NCBI GenBank assembly: GCA_003208695.1
Contig: QCVY01000046.1
Span: forward strand, 1-7,042
DNA length: 7,042 nt
Reading direction: 5' to 3'
From: Prochlorococcus sp. AG-686-P16
GTDB lineage: Bacteria; Cyanobacteriota; Cyanobacteriia; PCC-6307; Cyanobiaceae
Made by a program: the position numbers and the translations under genes. The notes below the pieces were generated by a model, which saw nothing but the letters and a program-made list of their open reading frames with translations, had not been told where the DNA came from and searched no databases. Positions within the stretch are counted from its first letter, which is position 1, and each line of letters starts with the position of its first letter. Shown here piece by piece: positions 1 through 5,108 of the stretch.

Positions 1-245
1 CCAGTTAGTTCTTTAACTAACTTGCGACCTTCTTGAATAATTTTTCCTCTGTTATGCAGAGTGTCCAAGATCGCAGCAACATTCCACCTGATGGCTGCTG
101 TTCTACTAGCACCAAGAATGTAATGTTCTCTTTCTATTAAAAAGCCGTCTGGATAGCAATCTCTACATTGCTTTAAGTACCATTGGCTAACTCCTAATTG
201 GTAGGCTGCGTCACTTGTTTTGACCCACTTTTCTTCTCTTGACAT
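1..245 (-). CDS. Helix-turn-helix, excisionase-like protein (partial, C-terminus outside window)
   Basis: I translated this frame by hand. It opens with an ATG at 245-243 and stays open for 81 codons to the window edge, so the C-terminus is missing. A GAGG Shine-Dalgarno-like word lies 8 bases before the ATG. The N-terminus contains a helix-turn-helix-like stretch (about residues 9-27, WVKTSDAAYQLGVSQWYLKQ). A wing-like stretch with HYILG and the pattern TAAIRWNV follows. This resembles the small winged-helix excisionase/MerR-type proteins carried by phages and integrative elements. In this context it could direct excision or regulate the element's genes. The frame overlaps the end of the upstream 97-residue gene by 52 bases, longer than usual, so the start is not certain. 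The DNA-binding role is inferred from residue pattern only, and it could equally be a simple repressor. Confidence 0.6.
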   Translation of the reverse strand, partial: MSREEKWVKTSDAAYQLGVSQWYLKQCRDCYPDGFLIEREHYILGASRTAAIRWNVAAILDTLHNRGKIIQEGRKLVKELT

Positions 246-487
246 TCGATTAACCTCGAATATATGCCCTGTTGTTTAAGTAGTGCTTTGACGTTTCTTG
301 GCTGATTCTCAAATCTTTCTAAAACTTCATCTATTAAATTCATTTGCCGCCATTCACTTAATTGGAAGAAGGCATGATAACCCCTGATTTTTTCATAAAC
401 TTCAAGAGGAGATTGGTTCTTTTGAAATTTTATAAAATCGAGCTTTTTTTTATTAATATTAGGTTTTTTAATTTTTGAATCGACCAT
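194..487 (-). CDS. Unknown 97-residue basic protein of the mobile element
   Basis: I do not recognise this protein. The frame can be extended upstream to a TTG at 529-527, but I chose the ATG at 487-485 because a strong AAGGAG ribosome site (495-500) lies exactly 7 bases before it. From that start the N-terminus is lysine-rich and probably disordered (about residues 5-22). A helical, mixed-charge region follows (about 28-80, with YEKIRGYHAFF and LIDEVLERFE), then a polar tail. No signal peptide, membrane segment or cysteine cluster is visible. It is the first gene of a second leftward group and overlaps the helix-turn-helix gene downstream by 52 bases, so the two are probably co-translated. 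The basic start would suit nucleic-acid binding, but that is a guess. Confidence 0.6.
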   Translation of the reverse strand: MVDSKIKKPNINKKKLDFIKFQKNQSPLEVYEKIRGYHAFFQLSEWRQMNLIDEVLERFENQPRNVKALLKQQGIYSRLIECQEKKSGSKQVTQPTN

Positions 488-494
488 TAAAACA

Positions 495-500
495 CTCCTT
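495..500 (-). promoter_or_regulatory. Shine-Dalgarno site that sets the start of the 97-residue gene
   Basis: The minus strand reads AAGGAG here, 7 bases before the ATG at 487-485. It is one of the best ribosome sites in the window. It argues that the in-frame TTG 42 bases further upstream is not the true start. Confidence 0.7.
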
Positions 501-525
501 GAGGAACGTGAATATAAGACATCTT

Positions 526-615
526 TCAATTACTATCAGAAACACCAATCAAAACAACTTTGATTAATGCAGTTGTACCTAGTGGAATGAACGCAACTAG
601 GTCATCAACATTCAT
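526..615 (-). CDS. Possible 29-residue hydrophobic small protein
   Basis: An ATG at 615-613 opens a 29-codon frame (MNVDDLVAFIPLG onward) that ends in TGA at 528-526, inside the gap between the zinc-ribbon gene and the 97-residue gene. Its middle is rich in V, I, L and A, but it contains acidic and lysine residues and is short for a membrane span. No ribosome site is visible. The frame contains the inverted repeat at 577-602, which suggests the DNA may be regulatory instead. It may also be a leader peptide for the genes downstream. Evidence is weak and rests on the open frame alone. Confidence 0.2.
   Translation of the reverse strand: MNVDDLVAFIPLGTTALIKVVLIGVSDSN
577..602. repeat. Inverted repeat ACCTAGT / ACTAGGT
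   Basis: Seven-base perfect arms at 577-583 and 596-602 are separated by 12 bases. Alternative pairing of AGTTG (571-575) with CAACT (594-598) also exists. It sits about 90 bases upstream of the 97-residue gene. It could be an operator or an RNA hairpin in that gene's leader. No T-run follows on either strand, so it is not a typical terminator. Confidence 0.4.
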
Positions 616-643
616 TGCTAATAATATAATCACGTTTATCAGA

Positions 644-657
644 ACTTATAAGTACTT
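644..657. promoter_or_regulatory. Double palindrome ACTTATAAGTACTT, copy 1 (candidate operator)
   Basis: The 14 bases combine two overlapping perfect palindromes, ACTTATAAGT and AAGTACTT. The identical 14-mer recurs at 2381-2394 upstream of the integrase. This copy lies upstream of the second leftward gene group. On the minus strand, TTATAA within it is 17 bases before TATATT, so it may overlap a -35 element. A shared regulator site for both groups is the simplest reading. Confidence 0.45.
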
Positions 658-676
658 AGTTATACAATCGAAATAT

Positions 677-961
677 TTAATCTTTAGGCCATTGCCAAGG
701 TACTCGACCACCTAATGCAGCTTTATTTCTTGGGGTATCTTTGAAAAATGCAGCATCACAATTACGGCAGCCCCAAGTCCTATTTATGGGGAAATCGGGC
801 AGGCAGCCGATTAGAAAAATATCGTCACGCATAAAGTCCTCTTCGGTTGGATAACCTAAAACAGCTTTTCTAACTTCTTTCGTTTTGCATCTGGGGCAAA
901 TAGTTGGTTTCCTATCAGTAATAAACCAATCTTCTCTCTCTCTTATTGGATTGCAATTCAT
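677..961 (-). CDS. Small zinc-ribbon protein, translationally coupled to the integrase
   Basis: This 94-residue protein has two cysteine pairs, CPRC (about residues 22-25) and CRNC (about 65-68). Between them lies a region with a GYP motif and IGC. The order CPxC, then G-P, then GC, then WxCxxC, then an aromatic residue matches a widespread family of small zinc-ribbon proteins of unknown function. Four cysteines are in place to bind one zinc. The C-terminus is basic and proline/tryptophan-rich (GGRVPWQWPKD). Its ATG overlaps the integrase stop by four bases (ATGA), and a GAGGG ribosome site (969-973) lies inside the integrase end, so the two are made from one message. The tight coupling suggests a role in recombination or its control, perhaps as a DNA-binding accessory or directionality factor. 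No partner or target can be read from the sequence. Confidence 0.8.
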   Translation of the reverse strand: MNCNPIREREDWFITDRKPTICPRCKTKEVRKAVLGYPTEEDFMRDDIFLIGCLPDFPINRTWGCRNCDAAFFKDTPRNKAALGGRVPWQWPKD

Positions 962-2322
962 ACTGTAACCCTCTCTTCGTTATGTAAATTAAATGCTCTT
1001 TCAACAGACATTTCATCTGTATATCTTGCATAACTTCCATTGTGAACAGCAGGGGTGTGACCCATTGCTTCAGCAGCGTCTGTTACTGATATTGGATACC
1101 TAGAACCTGTATGACATTGATGGGCAAACCTATGCCTGAGACTATATGGAGTTATATCAGAATTAGTTTTTACAATCTCTTCCCATATTGGATGTTTTTC
1201 TAATTTCTTTGAAAAAGCCTTACCAACTTCTGCATAACCAGTCTCATCATCTGCCTTAGCAATTTGAGTTGAAACTGTCGCTGGTAGTTTTATTAATTGA
1301 GATTTATATAGTTGAATTAATTTTTCTCCAAGATTTGGTTTTTCAACTAAATCCATAGCAAATACTCTTCTTTGTTCTTCTCTATCTTGGTTAGTTGTAT
1401 TTAGATTATTTTTTATATGGCCTACATATAATTTCCCACCTCTTACTTCAAGTTCTGCAAGTTCAGAAAGTCTTAATCCAAAAATTGATATTAAACCAGT
1501 AGCTAAAAACATTGATGGATCACTTGATTCAAGATCATCTAATAATCTAAATAAATGATGTTCTTTTACATAAGGAGTAAGTGATGATTTTTTAGATTTT
1601 TTATTGATACCTTTTAATTCTTTTCTGTAATCATCTTCTGGAGGTTGCCATCTTTTATCATTCATTGAATGTCTTTTGATGCCATAATTTAATATTTTGC
1701 ACCATGTGTCTATATATCTTTTTCTCTCATCTGGAGTGATATCTTTTTTTAATTTTGCAATACATTTTTTTATTAATTCTGTTCCTGTATTAGGTGCTGG
1801 CCTACTATTCATTACCTCTAAAAATATTTGTATTCTCGTCCAATATTTTTTCTTAGTTCCTTTTCTTAGGAATCCTAATGTAGTCATAAATTGGTCAACT
1901 TTTGAAGCCTTTAATGTGGCCTCATATTCTTTAAAAACTTTATCGTATTCTTTTTGAGGATAGAAATGTTTTGGAGGAACTATTAGAAAATCTTGCCATG
2001 CTTTATTAGGGGCTTTTATATCATCTCCAACAAATTGAGCCTTCCATCTTCTTCCAGCTTCACTAAGTGGTAGGTTCTCTTGAACTACTAATGGTTTTAT
2101 AAATTTAATGGCATTTTGAATATCTAAACTAGAAGATTTCTTGTACTCGATAGGTAATGTCACAGAGGTTCTCTTATTGGCCTTACCTAGCCCTTCGTTA
2201 TAAACATATAGTATTTTTGTCTTTCCGCTTTTCTCGCCATTTACAAGCCAACCTTGCTGGAAATTAGTGCGAACAGAATCTCTTAACTCTTCTTCCCATG
2301 AATTGTTGCTACTACTGGCCAT
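958..2322 (-). CDS. Tyrosine recombinase (integrase) of a tRNA-targeting element
   Basis: This 454-residue site-specific recombinase cuts and rejoins DNA through a covalent tyrosine link. The C-terminal half has the catalytic set: R284 in FGLRLSELAEL, probably K304, R396 in TPYSLRHRFA, H422 in AMGHT, and the nucleophile Y431 nine residues later in SYARY. The usual histidine three residues before the second arginine is a tyrosine (Y393), a variant seen in other phage-type integrases. Residues about 1-115 resemble an N-terminal arm-DNA-binding module, and about 130-230 a helical core-binding domain. Length is normal for a phage or island integrase and there is no frameshift, so it is likely active. 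The ATG at 2322 has no clear ribosome site, and no other start fits before an upstream stop at about 2362. The gene lies 140 bases past the 3' end of tRNA-Thr in the same direction, so that tRNA gene is the probable target. Confidence 0.93.
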   Translation of the reverse strand: MASSSNNSWEEELRDSVRTNFQQGWLVNGEKSGKTKILYVYNEGLGKANKRTSVTLPIEYKKSSSLDIQNAIKFIKPLVVQENLPLSEAGRRWKAQFVGDDIKAPNKAWQDFLIVPPKHFYPQKEYDKVFKEYEATLKASKVDQFMTTLGFLRKGTKKKYWTRIQIFLEVMNSRPAPNTGTELIKKCIAKLKKDITPDERKRYIDTWCKILNYGIKRHSMNDKRWQPPEDDYRKELKGINKKSKKSSLTPYVKEHHLFRLLDDLESSDPSMFLATGLISIFGLRLSELAELEVRGGKLYVGHIKNNLNTTNQDREEQRRVFAMDLVEKPNLGEKLIQLYKSQLIKLPATVSTQIAKADDETGYAEVGKAFSKKLEKHPIWEEIVKTNSDITPYSLRHRFAHQCHTGSRYPISVTDAAEAMGHTPAVHNGSYARYTDEMSVERAFNLHNEERVTV

Positions 2323-2354
2323 TTGATTAGTGCTATTAGTGCGAATATTAGTGC
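2263..2354. repeat. Four direct copies of ATTAGTGC around the integrase start
   Basis: Plus-strand copies of ATTAGTGC begin at 2263, 2326, 2335 and 2347. Three are in the 5' flank of the integrase and one is inside its first codons. The copies at 2263, 2335 and 2347 continue with G, and two of these share ATTAGTGCGAA. They sit between the integrase gene and the presumed attachment site, where arm-type integrase or excisionase sites are found in lambda-like elements. They could instead be operators for autoregulation of the integrase. All four share one reading phase and would read RTN or STN in the integrase frame. Confidence 0.6.
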
Positions 2355-2380
2355 GATATGCTCATTATGTCCATATATTC

Positions 2381-2394
2381 ACTTATAAGTACTT
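2381..2394. promoter_or_regulatory. Double palindrome ACTTATAAGTACTT, copy 2 (candidate operator)
   Basis: This is identical to the 14-mer at 644-657 and lies 59 bases upstream of the integrase ATG, in the region where its promoter should be. In the plus direction both copies continue with closely similar bases (ACTT-A-GTT versus ACTT-GTT), so the shared element may be slightly longer. It probably binds a regulator of the element. Confidence 0.45.
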
Positions 2395-2462
2395 GTTGGA
2401 AACTGTATATTTTCTACTCTCTAAATTCTTGAGAAGCCTTGCGGTAGTTGGGCTTTGAGGGA

Positions 2463-2534
<72 letters not shown>

Positions 2535-2545
2535 TGAAAAAAAAG

Positions 2546-2627
2546 TGGGCCGGGTTGGATTTGAACCAACGTAGGCAGAGCCAGCGGATTTACAGTCCGC
2601 CCCCTTTAACCACTCGGGCACCGACCC
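2546..2627 (-). tRNA. tRNA-Tyr (GTA)
   Basis: This 82-base class II tRNA has acceptor stem GGGTCGG / CCGGCCC, anticodon stem GCGGA / TCCGC around the loop CTGTAAA, a long variable arm and the T-arm GTTGG / CCAAC. The anticodon is GTA, reading tyrosine codons TAT and TAC. CCA is not encoded. The loop carries A36-A37-A38, the usual recognition pattern for isopentenylation of A37, so it is a predicted substrate for the modification pathway in which MiaE acts. It is the first gene of the leftward tRNA pair. Confidence 0.96.
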
Positions 2628-2639
2628 CCACTATTTGAA

Positions 2640-2668
2640 CTTATCAGTTAATGGTCACTTTGTGTGAA
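2640..2668 (-). promoter_or_regulatory. Probable promoter of the tRNA-Tyr / tRNA-Thr pair
   Basis: On the minus strand, TTCACA (2663-2668) and GATAAG (2640-2645) are separated by 17 bases. Each resembles a sigma-70 element, and transcription would begin about six bases before the mature tRNA-Tyr 5' end. No other promoter is visible before tRNA-Thr, only 11 bases downstream of tRNA-Tyr. Confidence 0.5.
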
Positions 2669-2728
2669 AATGTTTTGGTTTTTTTGTTTCTTTCTAGATA
2701 GCATTTAAAAGAAAAGACCTAATTGCTG

Positions 2729-3169
2729 ATGAATATTTTATTGATAAATGGGCCAAACCTAAATCTATTGGGTACTAGAGAGCCTGAAATATATGGAAAT
2801 AAAACCTTGAATGATATTGAAAAAGATTTAATCAAAGTTGCCAAAGATAAAAGTATTAATCTTGAATGCTTTCAAAGTAACCATGAAGGTGAAATAGTTG
2901 ATAAAATCCAAAACTCGGTTAAGAGTATCCAAGGAATACTTATAAATGCTGGAGCTTTGACTCATACTTCAATTTCTATAAGAGATGCGTTAATTGGATC
3001 AAAAGTTCCATTTGTAGAACTACATATCTCAAATATCTTTAGCAGGGAAGAATTTCGAAAAGAATCTTTTCTTACAGATAAAGCAATAGGAATAATAAGT
3101 GGATTTGGTATTACAAGTTATTTTCTTGCTCTTGAGGGGATTATTGAATTTTTAAATAGTAAGAAGTAA
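2729..3169 (+). CDS. aroQ: Type II 3-dehydroquinate dehydratase
   Basis: AroQ removes water from 3-dehydroquinate to give 3-dehydroshikimate, the third step of the shikimate pathway to aromatic amino acids, in the cytoplasm. The 146-residue protein is of normal length and has the family signature NGPNLNLLGTREPEIYG at its start. The catalytic residues are present: R17 and Y22 in the flexible lid, N73, E97 and H99 in ELHISN, and R110. I chose the ATG at 2729. A TTG at 2723 would add two residues, but family members begin two to six residues before NGPN. No strong ribosome site is visible. A TAGATA-like -10 may lie near 2695. Its stop codon directly abuts the next ATG, so it leads a plus-strand cluster with the MiaE-like gene, cobI and the DUF1823-like gene. 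Confidence 0.97.
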   Translation: MNILLINGPNLNLLGTREPEIYGNKTLNDIEKDLIKVAKDKSINLECFQSNHEGEIVDKIQNSVKSIQGILINAGALTHTSISIRDALIGSKVPFVELHISNIFSREEFRKESFLTDKAIGIISGFGITSYFLALEGIIEFLNSKK

Positions 3170-3778
3170 ATGCTAGTAGATTTCAAAAGGCCTTCATCTG
3201 GCATTAAGTATTTATCCTCTTTATCCTCAGAAAATTGGCTAAAGCTAGCTTTATCGAATCCAATAGAGATACTTATTGATCATGCTCATTGTGAAAAAAA
3301 AGCTGCTGGAGTTGCAATTCAATTAATGTTTAGATATCCATCTGAACCAGGTCTTGCAGAAGTTTTGAGTCCTATAGCAAGGGAAGAGTTGGAGCATTTT
3401 GAAAAGATACTCTTTTTATTAAAGGATCTTGGTCATTCGCTTAAAGCTCTAAAACCGCCCCCATATGGAGCCGAATTGGCTAAATGTGTCAGAAAGGAGG
3501 AACCTTGTAGGATGTTAGACAGTTTCTTAATAGCAGGACTTATAGAAGCAAGAAGTCATGAAAGATTAAGTTTACTAGCATTGAATTCTGAGCACAAATC
3601 TTTCAAGTTACTTTATGAATCTTTACTTGAAAGTGAAGCAAGACATTTTGGGATTTATTGGAAACTAGCACTGACTAAATTCTCTAAATATGAAACTAAC
3701 AAAAGATTAGAGGAATTATCTAATATTGAATCGGAGATCTTATCTCAAACTTTTGCTTTGCCAAGAATTCATAGTTAA
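3170..3778 (+). CDS. miaE: MiaE-like tRNA hydroxylase (di-iron)
   Basis: MiaE is an oxygen-dependent di-iron enzyme that hydroxylates the isopentenyl group of 2-methylthio-N6-isopentenyladenosine at position 37 of tRNAs reading U-starting codons. This 202-residue protein has the expected ferritin-like four-helix ligands: E42 in HAHCEKKAA, E73 and H76 in REELEHF, E126 in GLIEARSHERL, and E156 and H159 in ESEARHF. The length matches the family. The ATG follows the aroQ stop with no gap, so translation probably continues from aroQ. The tRNA-Tyr nearby has the A36-A37-A38 loop expected of a substrate. Cyanobacterial members are annotated by homology, and I know of no direct assay that would settle substrate for this lineage. 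Confidence 0.88.
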   Translation: MLVDFKRPSSGIKYLSSLSSENWLKLALSNPIEILIDHAHCEKKAAGVAIQLMFRYPSEPGLAEVLSPIAREELEHFEKILFLLKDLGHSLKALKPPPYGAELAKCVRKEEPCRMLDSFLIAGLIEARSHERLSLLALNSEHKSFKLLYESLLESEARHFGIYWKLALTKFSKYETNKRLEELSNIESEILSQTFALPRIHS

Positions 3779-3798
3779 GTGAATTTTGTTATTAATTT

Positions 3799-4554
3799 AT
3801 GGGAATTAAAAAAACTTTAAAAAAGTTGTTTAGTTTTAAAAGTGATCTTGCATCATTAACCGTAGTTGGTGTTGGTCCTGGGGATAGTTCTTTACTAACT
3901 ATTGCAGCAGTTCAGGCAATTAAAAAAGCTAAACTTATAGTCTTCCCAATTTCAAGTGATGATAGAAAGAGTTCATCTGCGGAAATAGTCAAAAAATATA
4001 TCAAATTCAAGAAAAAAGTACCCATTATTTTTCCAATGGCAAGACAAGAATTTGATCCAGATCAAGTCTGGTCTAAAGCTGTGGATATAATTGTTAAATC
4101 TATTAGAAATAACGAATCTGTTGCTTTACTTTGTCTTGGAGATCCTTCGCTATATGCAAGTTCCTCTAATATTTTGAGAATAATAAACAATAATTATCCT
4201 GATATAGTTACAATGACAATACCTGGGATATCATCTATCTCAGCAGCAGCAGCTTTAAGTAATTTTGATTTATTGAAGAAAGGTGAGACTTTGATAATAA
4301 AAGAATGTCCTTCTTCTAAATCAGAATTAACAGCTCTAATAATTCAGACTAAAGTAAATAAAACTGTTTTAGCAGTAATGAAAGTTGGGAAAAGATGGAG
4401 TTCAGTTAAAGAAATTTTAGAAAAAGAGAAAATCATTAATAAATCTTTAATCGCTTTAAATGTAGGGATGCCTGATCAAATTATCCAAGATGCTTCAAAA
4501 TATAATTTGGAGACCATGCCTTATTTTTCTTTGATTTTGATAAGACCTAATTAA
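3799..4554 (+). CDS. cobI: Precorrin-2 C20-methyltransferase
   Basis: CobI (CbiL in the anaerobic route) transfers a methyl group from S-adenosylmethionine to C20 of precorrin-2 or its cobalt form, an early committed step of cobalamin ring synthesis. The 251-residue protein has the tetrapyrrole methylase signatures: GVGPGD at residues 24-29, LGDPSLY around 113-119, and PGISS at 142-146, which form the S-adenosylmethionine pocket. The motif FPISSDD after the first strand fits the CobI/CbiL branch better than other methylases such as CobA or CobM. A basic stretch of about 18 residues precedes the first strand, and no internal start would remove it. The gene follows the MiaE-like gene by 20 bases and overlaps the next ATG by one base (TAATG). 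Whether the route uses cobalt early cannot be told here. Confidence 0.9.
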   Translation: MGIKKTLKKLFSFKSDLASLTVVGVGPGDSSLLTIAAVQAIKKAKLIVFPISSDDRKSSSAEIVKKYIKFKKKVPIIFPMARQEFDPDQVWSKAVDIIVKSIRNNESVALLCLGDPSLYASSSNILRIINNNYPDIVTMTIPGISSISAAAALSNFDLLKKGETLIIKECPSSKSELTALIIQTKVNKTVLAVMKVGKRWSSVKEILEKEKIINKSLIALNVGMPDQIIQDASKYNLETMPYFSLILIRPN

Positions 4555-5036
4555 TGAATAACGAAAATTTTCTAAAACAAGAATTTAAATGGCCGATAAG
4601 TAAAGAAATATTGTTTCTAATACTTGAAGATAAAGTAAGTGATATTTTTGTATGTGAATTGGTATGGGAAAGACTTTTTTATATCAATGAACCTTCAAGG
4701 GATGGATGGATATCAAGTTACTTAACTCCCTCATTTTGGTCAGGAAAATTTACAAAAGCTCCTCAAATTATTTCTGAACGATCAGCTTCAGTTCACTTGA
4801 CACGATCTATACCGAAAGATCACAAACAAAATTTAAAAAAAATTCTTAATTTTAAAGGTTATAAAATTAACGAACTTTATCCTAGAAGAACAAGAAGAGC
4901 AACTGCTGTTAATTGGTTGATCTATTGGGCTATTGACTCGAGTTCTTCTTTAGATGCTTTTTGTAAGTTACCTAAATTATCTCCCCCATCTCCTAATCCA
5001 GCAAAAGGTCATTATGGAGATCCTGAAATCAAATAA
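4554..5036 (+). CDS. DUF1823-like conserved cyanobacterial protein
   Basis: This 160-residue protein has no known function. It resembles the cyanobacterial and plastid DUF1823 family, as I recall its pattern: an N-terminal KWPISKEILFLILED block, VCELVWERLFY, a central SERSASVHLTRSIP block, and FKGYKINELYPRRTRRATAVNWL near residues 104-126. The basic PRRTRRA stretch is the most striking segment. The tail is proline- and serine-rich. There is no signal peptide or clear membrane helix, so it is probably cytoplasmic. Its ATG shares a base with the cobI stop, which implies translational coupling, but the family is not otherwise tied to cobalamin in my knowledge. The family name is from memory and needs a profile search. 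Confidence 0.8.
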   Translation: MNNENFLKQEFKWPISKEILFLILEDKVSDIFVCELVWERLFYINEPSRDGWISSYLTPSFWSGKFTKAPQIISERSASVHLTRSIPKDHKQNLKKILNFKGYKINELYPRRTRRATAVNWLIYWAIDSSSSLDAFCKLPKLSPPSPNPAKGHYGDPEIK

Positions 5037-5098
5037 ATATTTTTGTTTAGAGTAAAAGATCGTATTATGGGTATAGTTGTATTAGATCTAAATTTCTT

Positions 5099-5103
5099 AG
5101 GGG
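5099..5103 (+). promoter_or_regulatory. Shine-Dalgarno site that supports the TTG start of der
   Basis: AGGGG lies 5 bases before the TTG at 5109. A TAA directly precedes the TTG in frame, and no ATG occurs in frame before the first GTPase motif. This site therefore decides an unusual start codon. Confidence 0.75.
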
Positions 5104-5108
5104 AATAA

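Noticed and set aside
488..529. Fourteen-residue extension of the 97-residue protein from a TTG
   Set aside because: The internal ATG has a strong AAGGAG site at ideal spacing, and the TTG has none.
1697..1957. Plus-strand open frame of 86 codons
   Set aside because: It lies wholly opposite the well-supported integrase and shows the low-complexity F/I/S-rich translation typical of a shadow frame.
2263..2354. The ATTAGTGC repeats as a CRISPR array or an N-terminal extension of the integrase
   Set aside because: The units are too short and irregularly spaced for CRISPR. No ATG, GTG or TTG start lies in frame between the upstream stop and the ATG at 2322.
1..2400. A second copy of the tRNA-Thr 3' end inside the window
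   Set aside because: I looked by eye for the T-arm and acceptor sequence on both strands and found no convincing copy, so the far attachment site is probably outside.
2434..2455. Stem AAGCC / GGCTT with a 12-base loop as a terminator for the tRNA transcript
   Set aside because: The stem is only five pairs, the loop is large, and no T-run follows on the minus strand.
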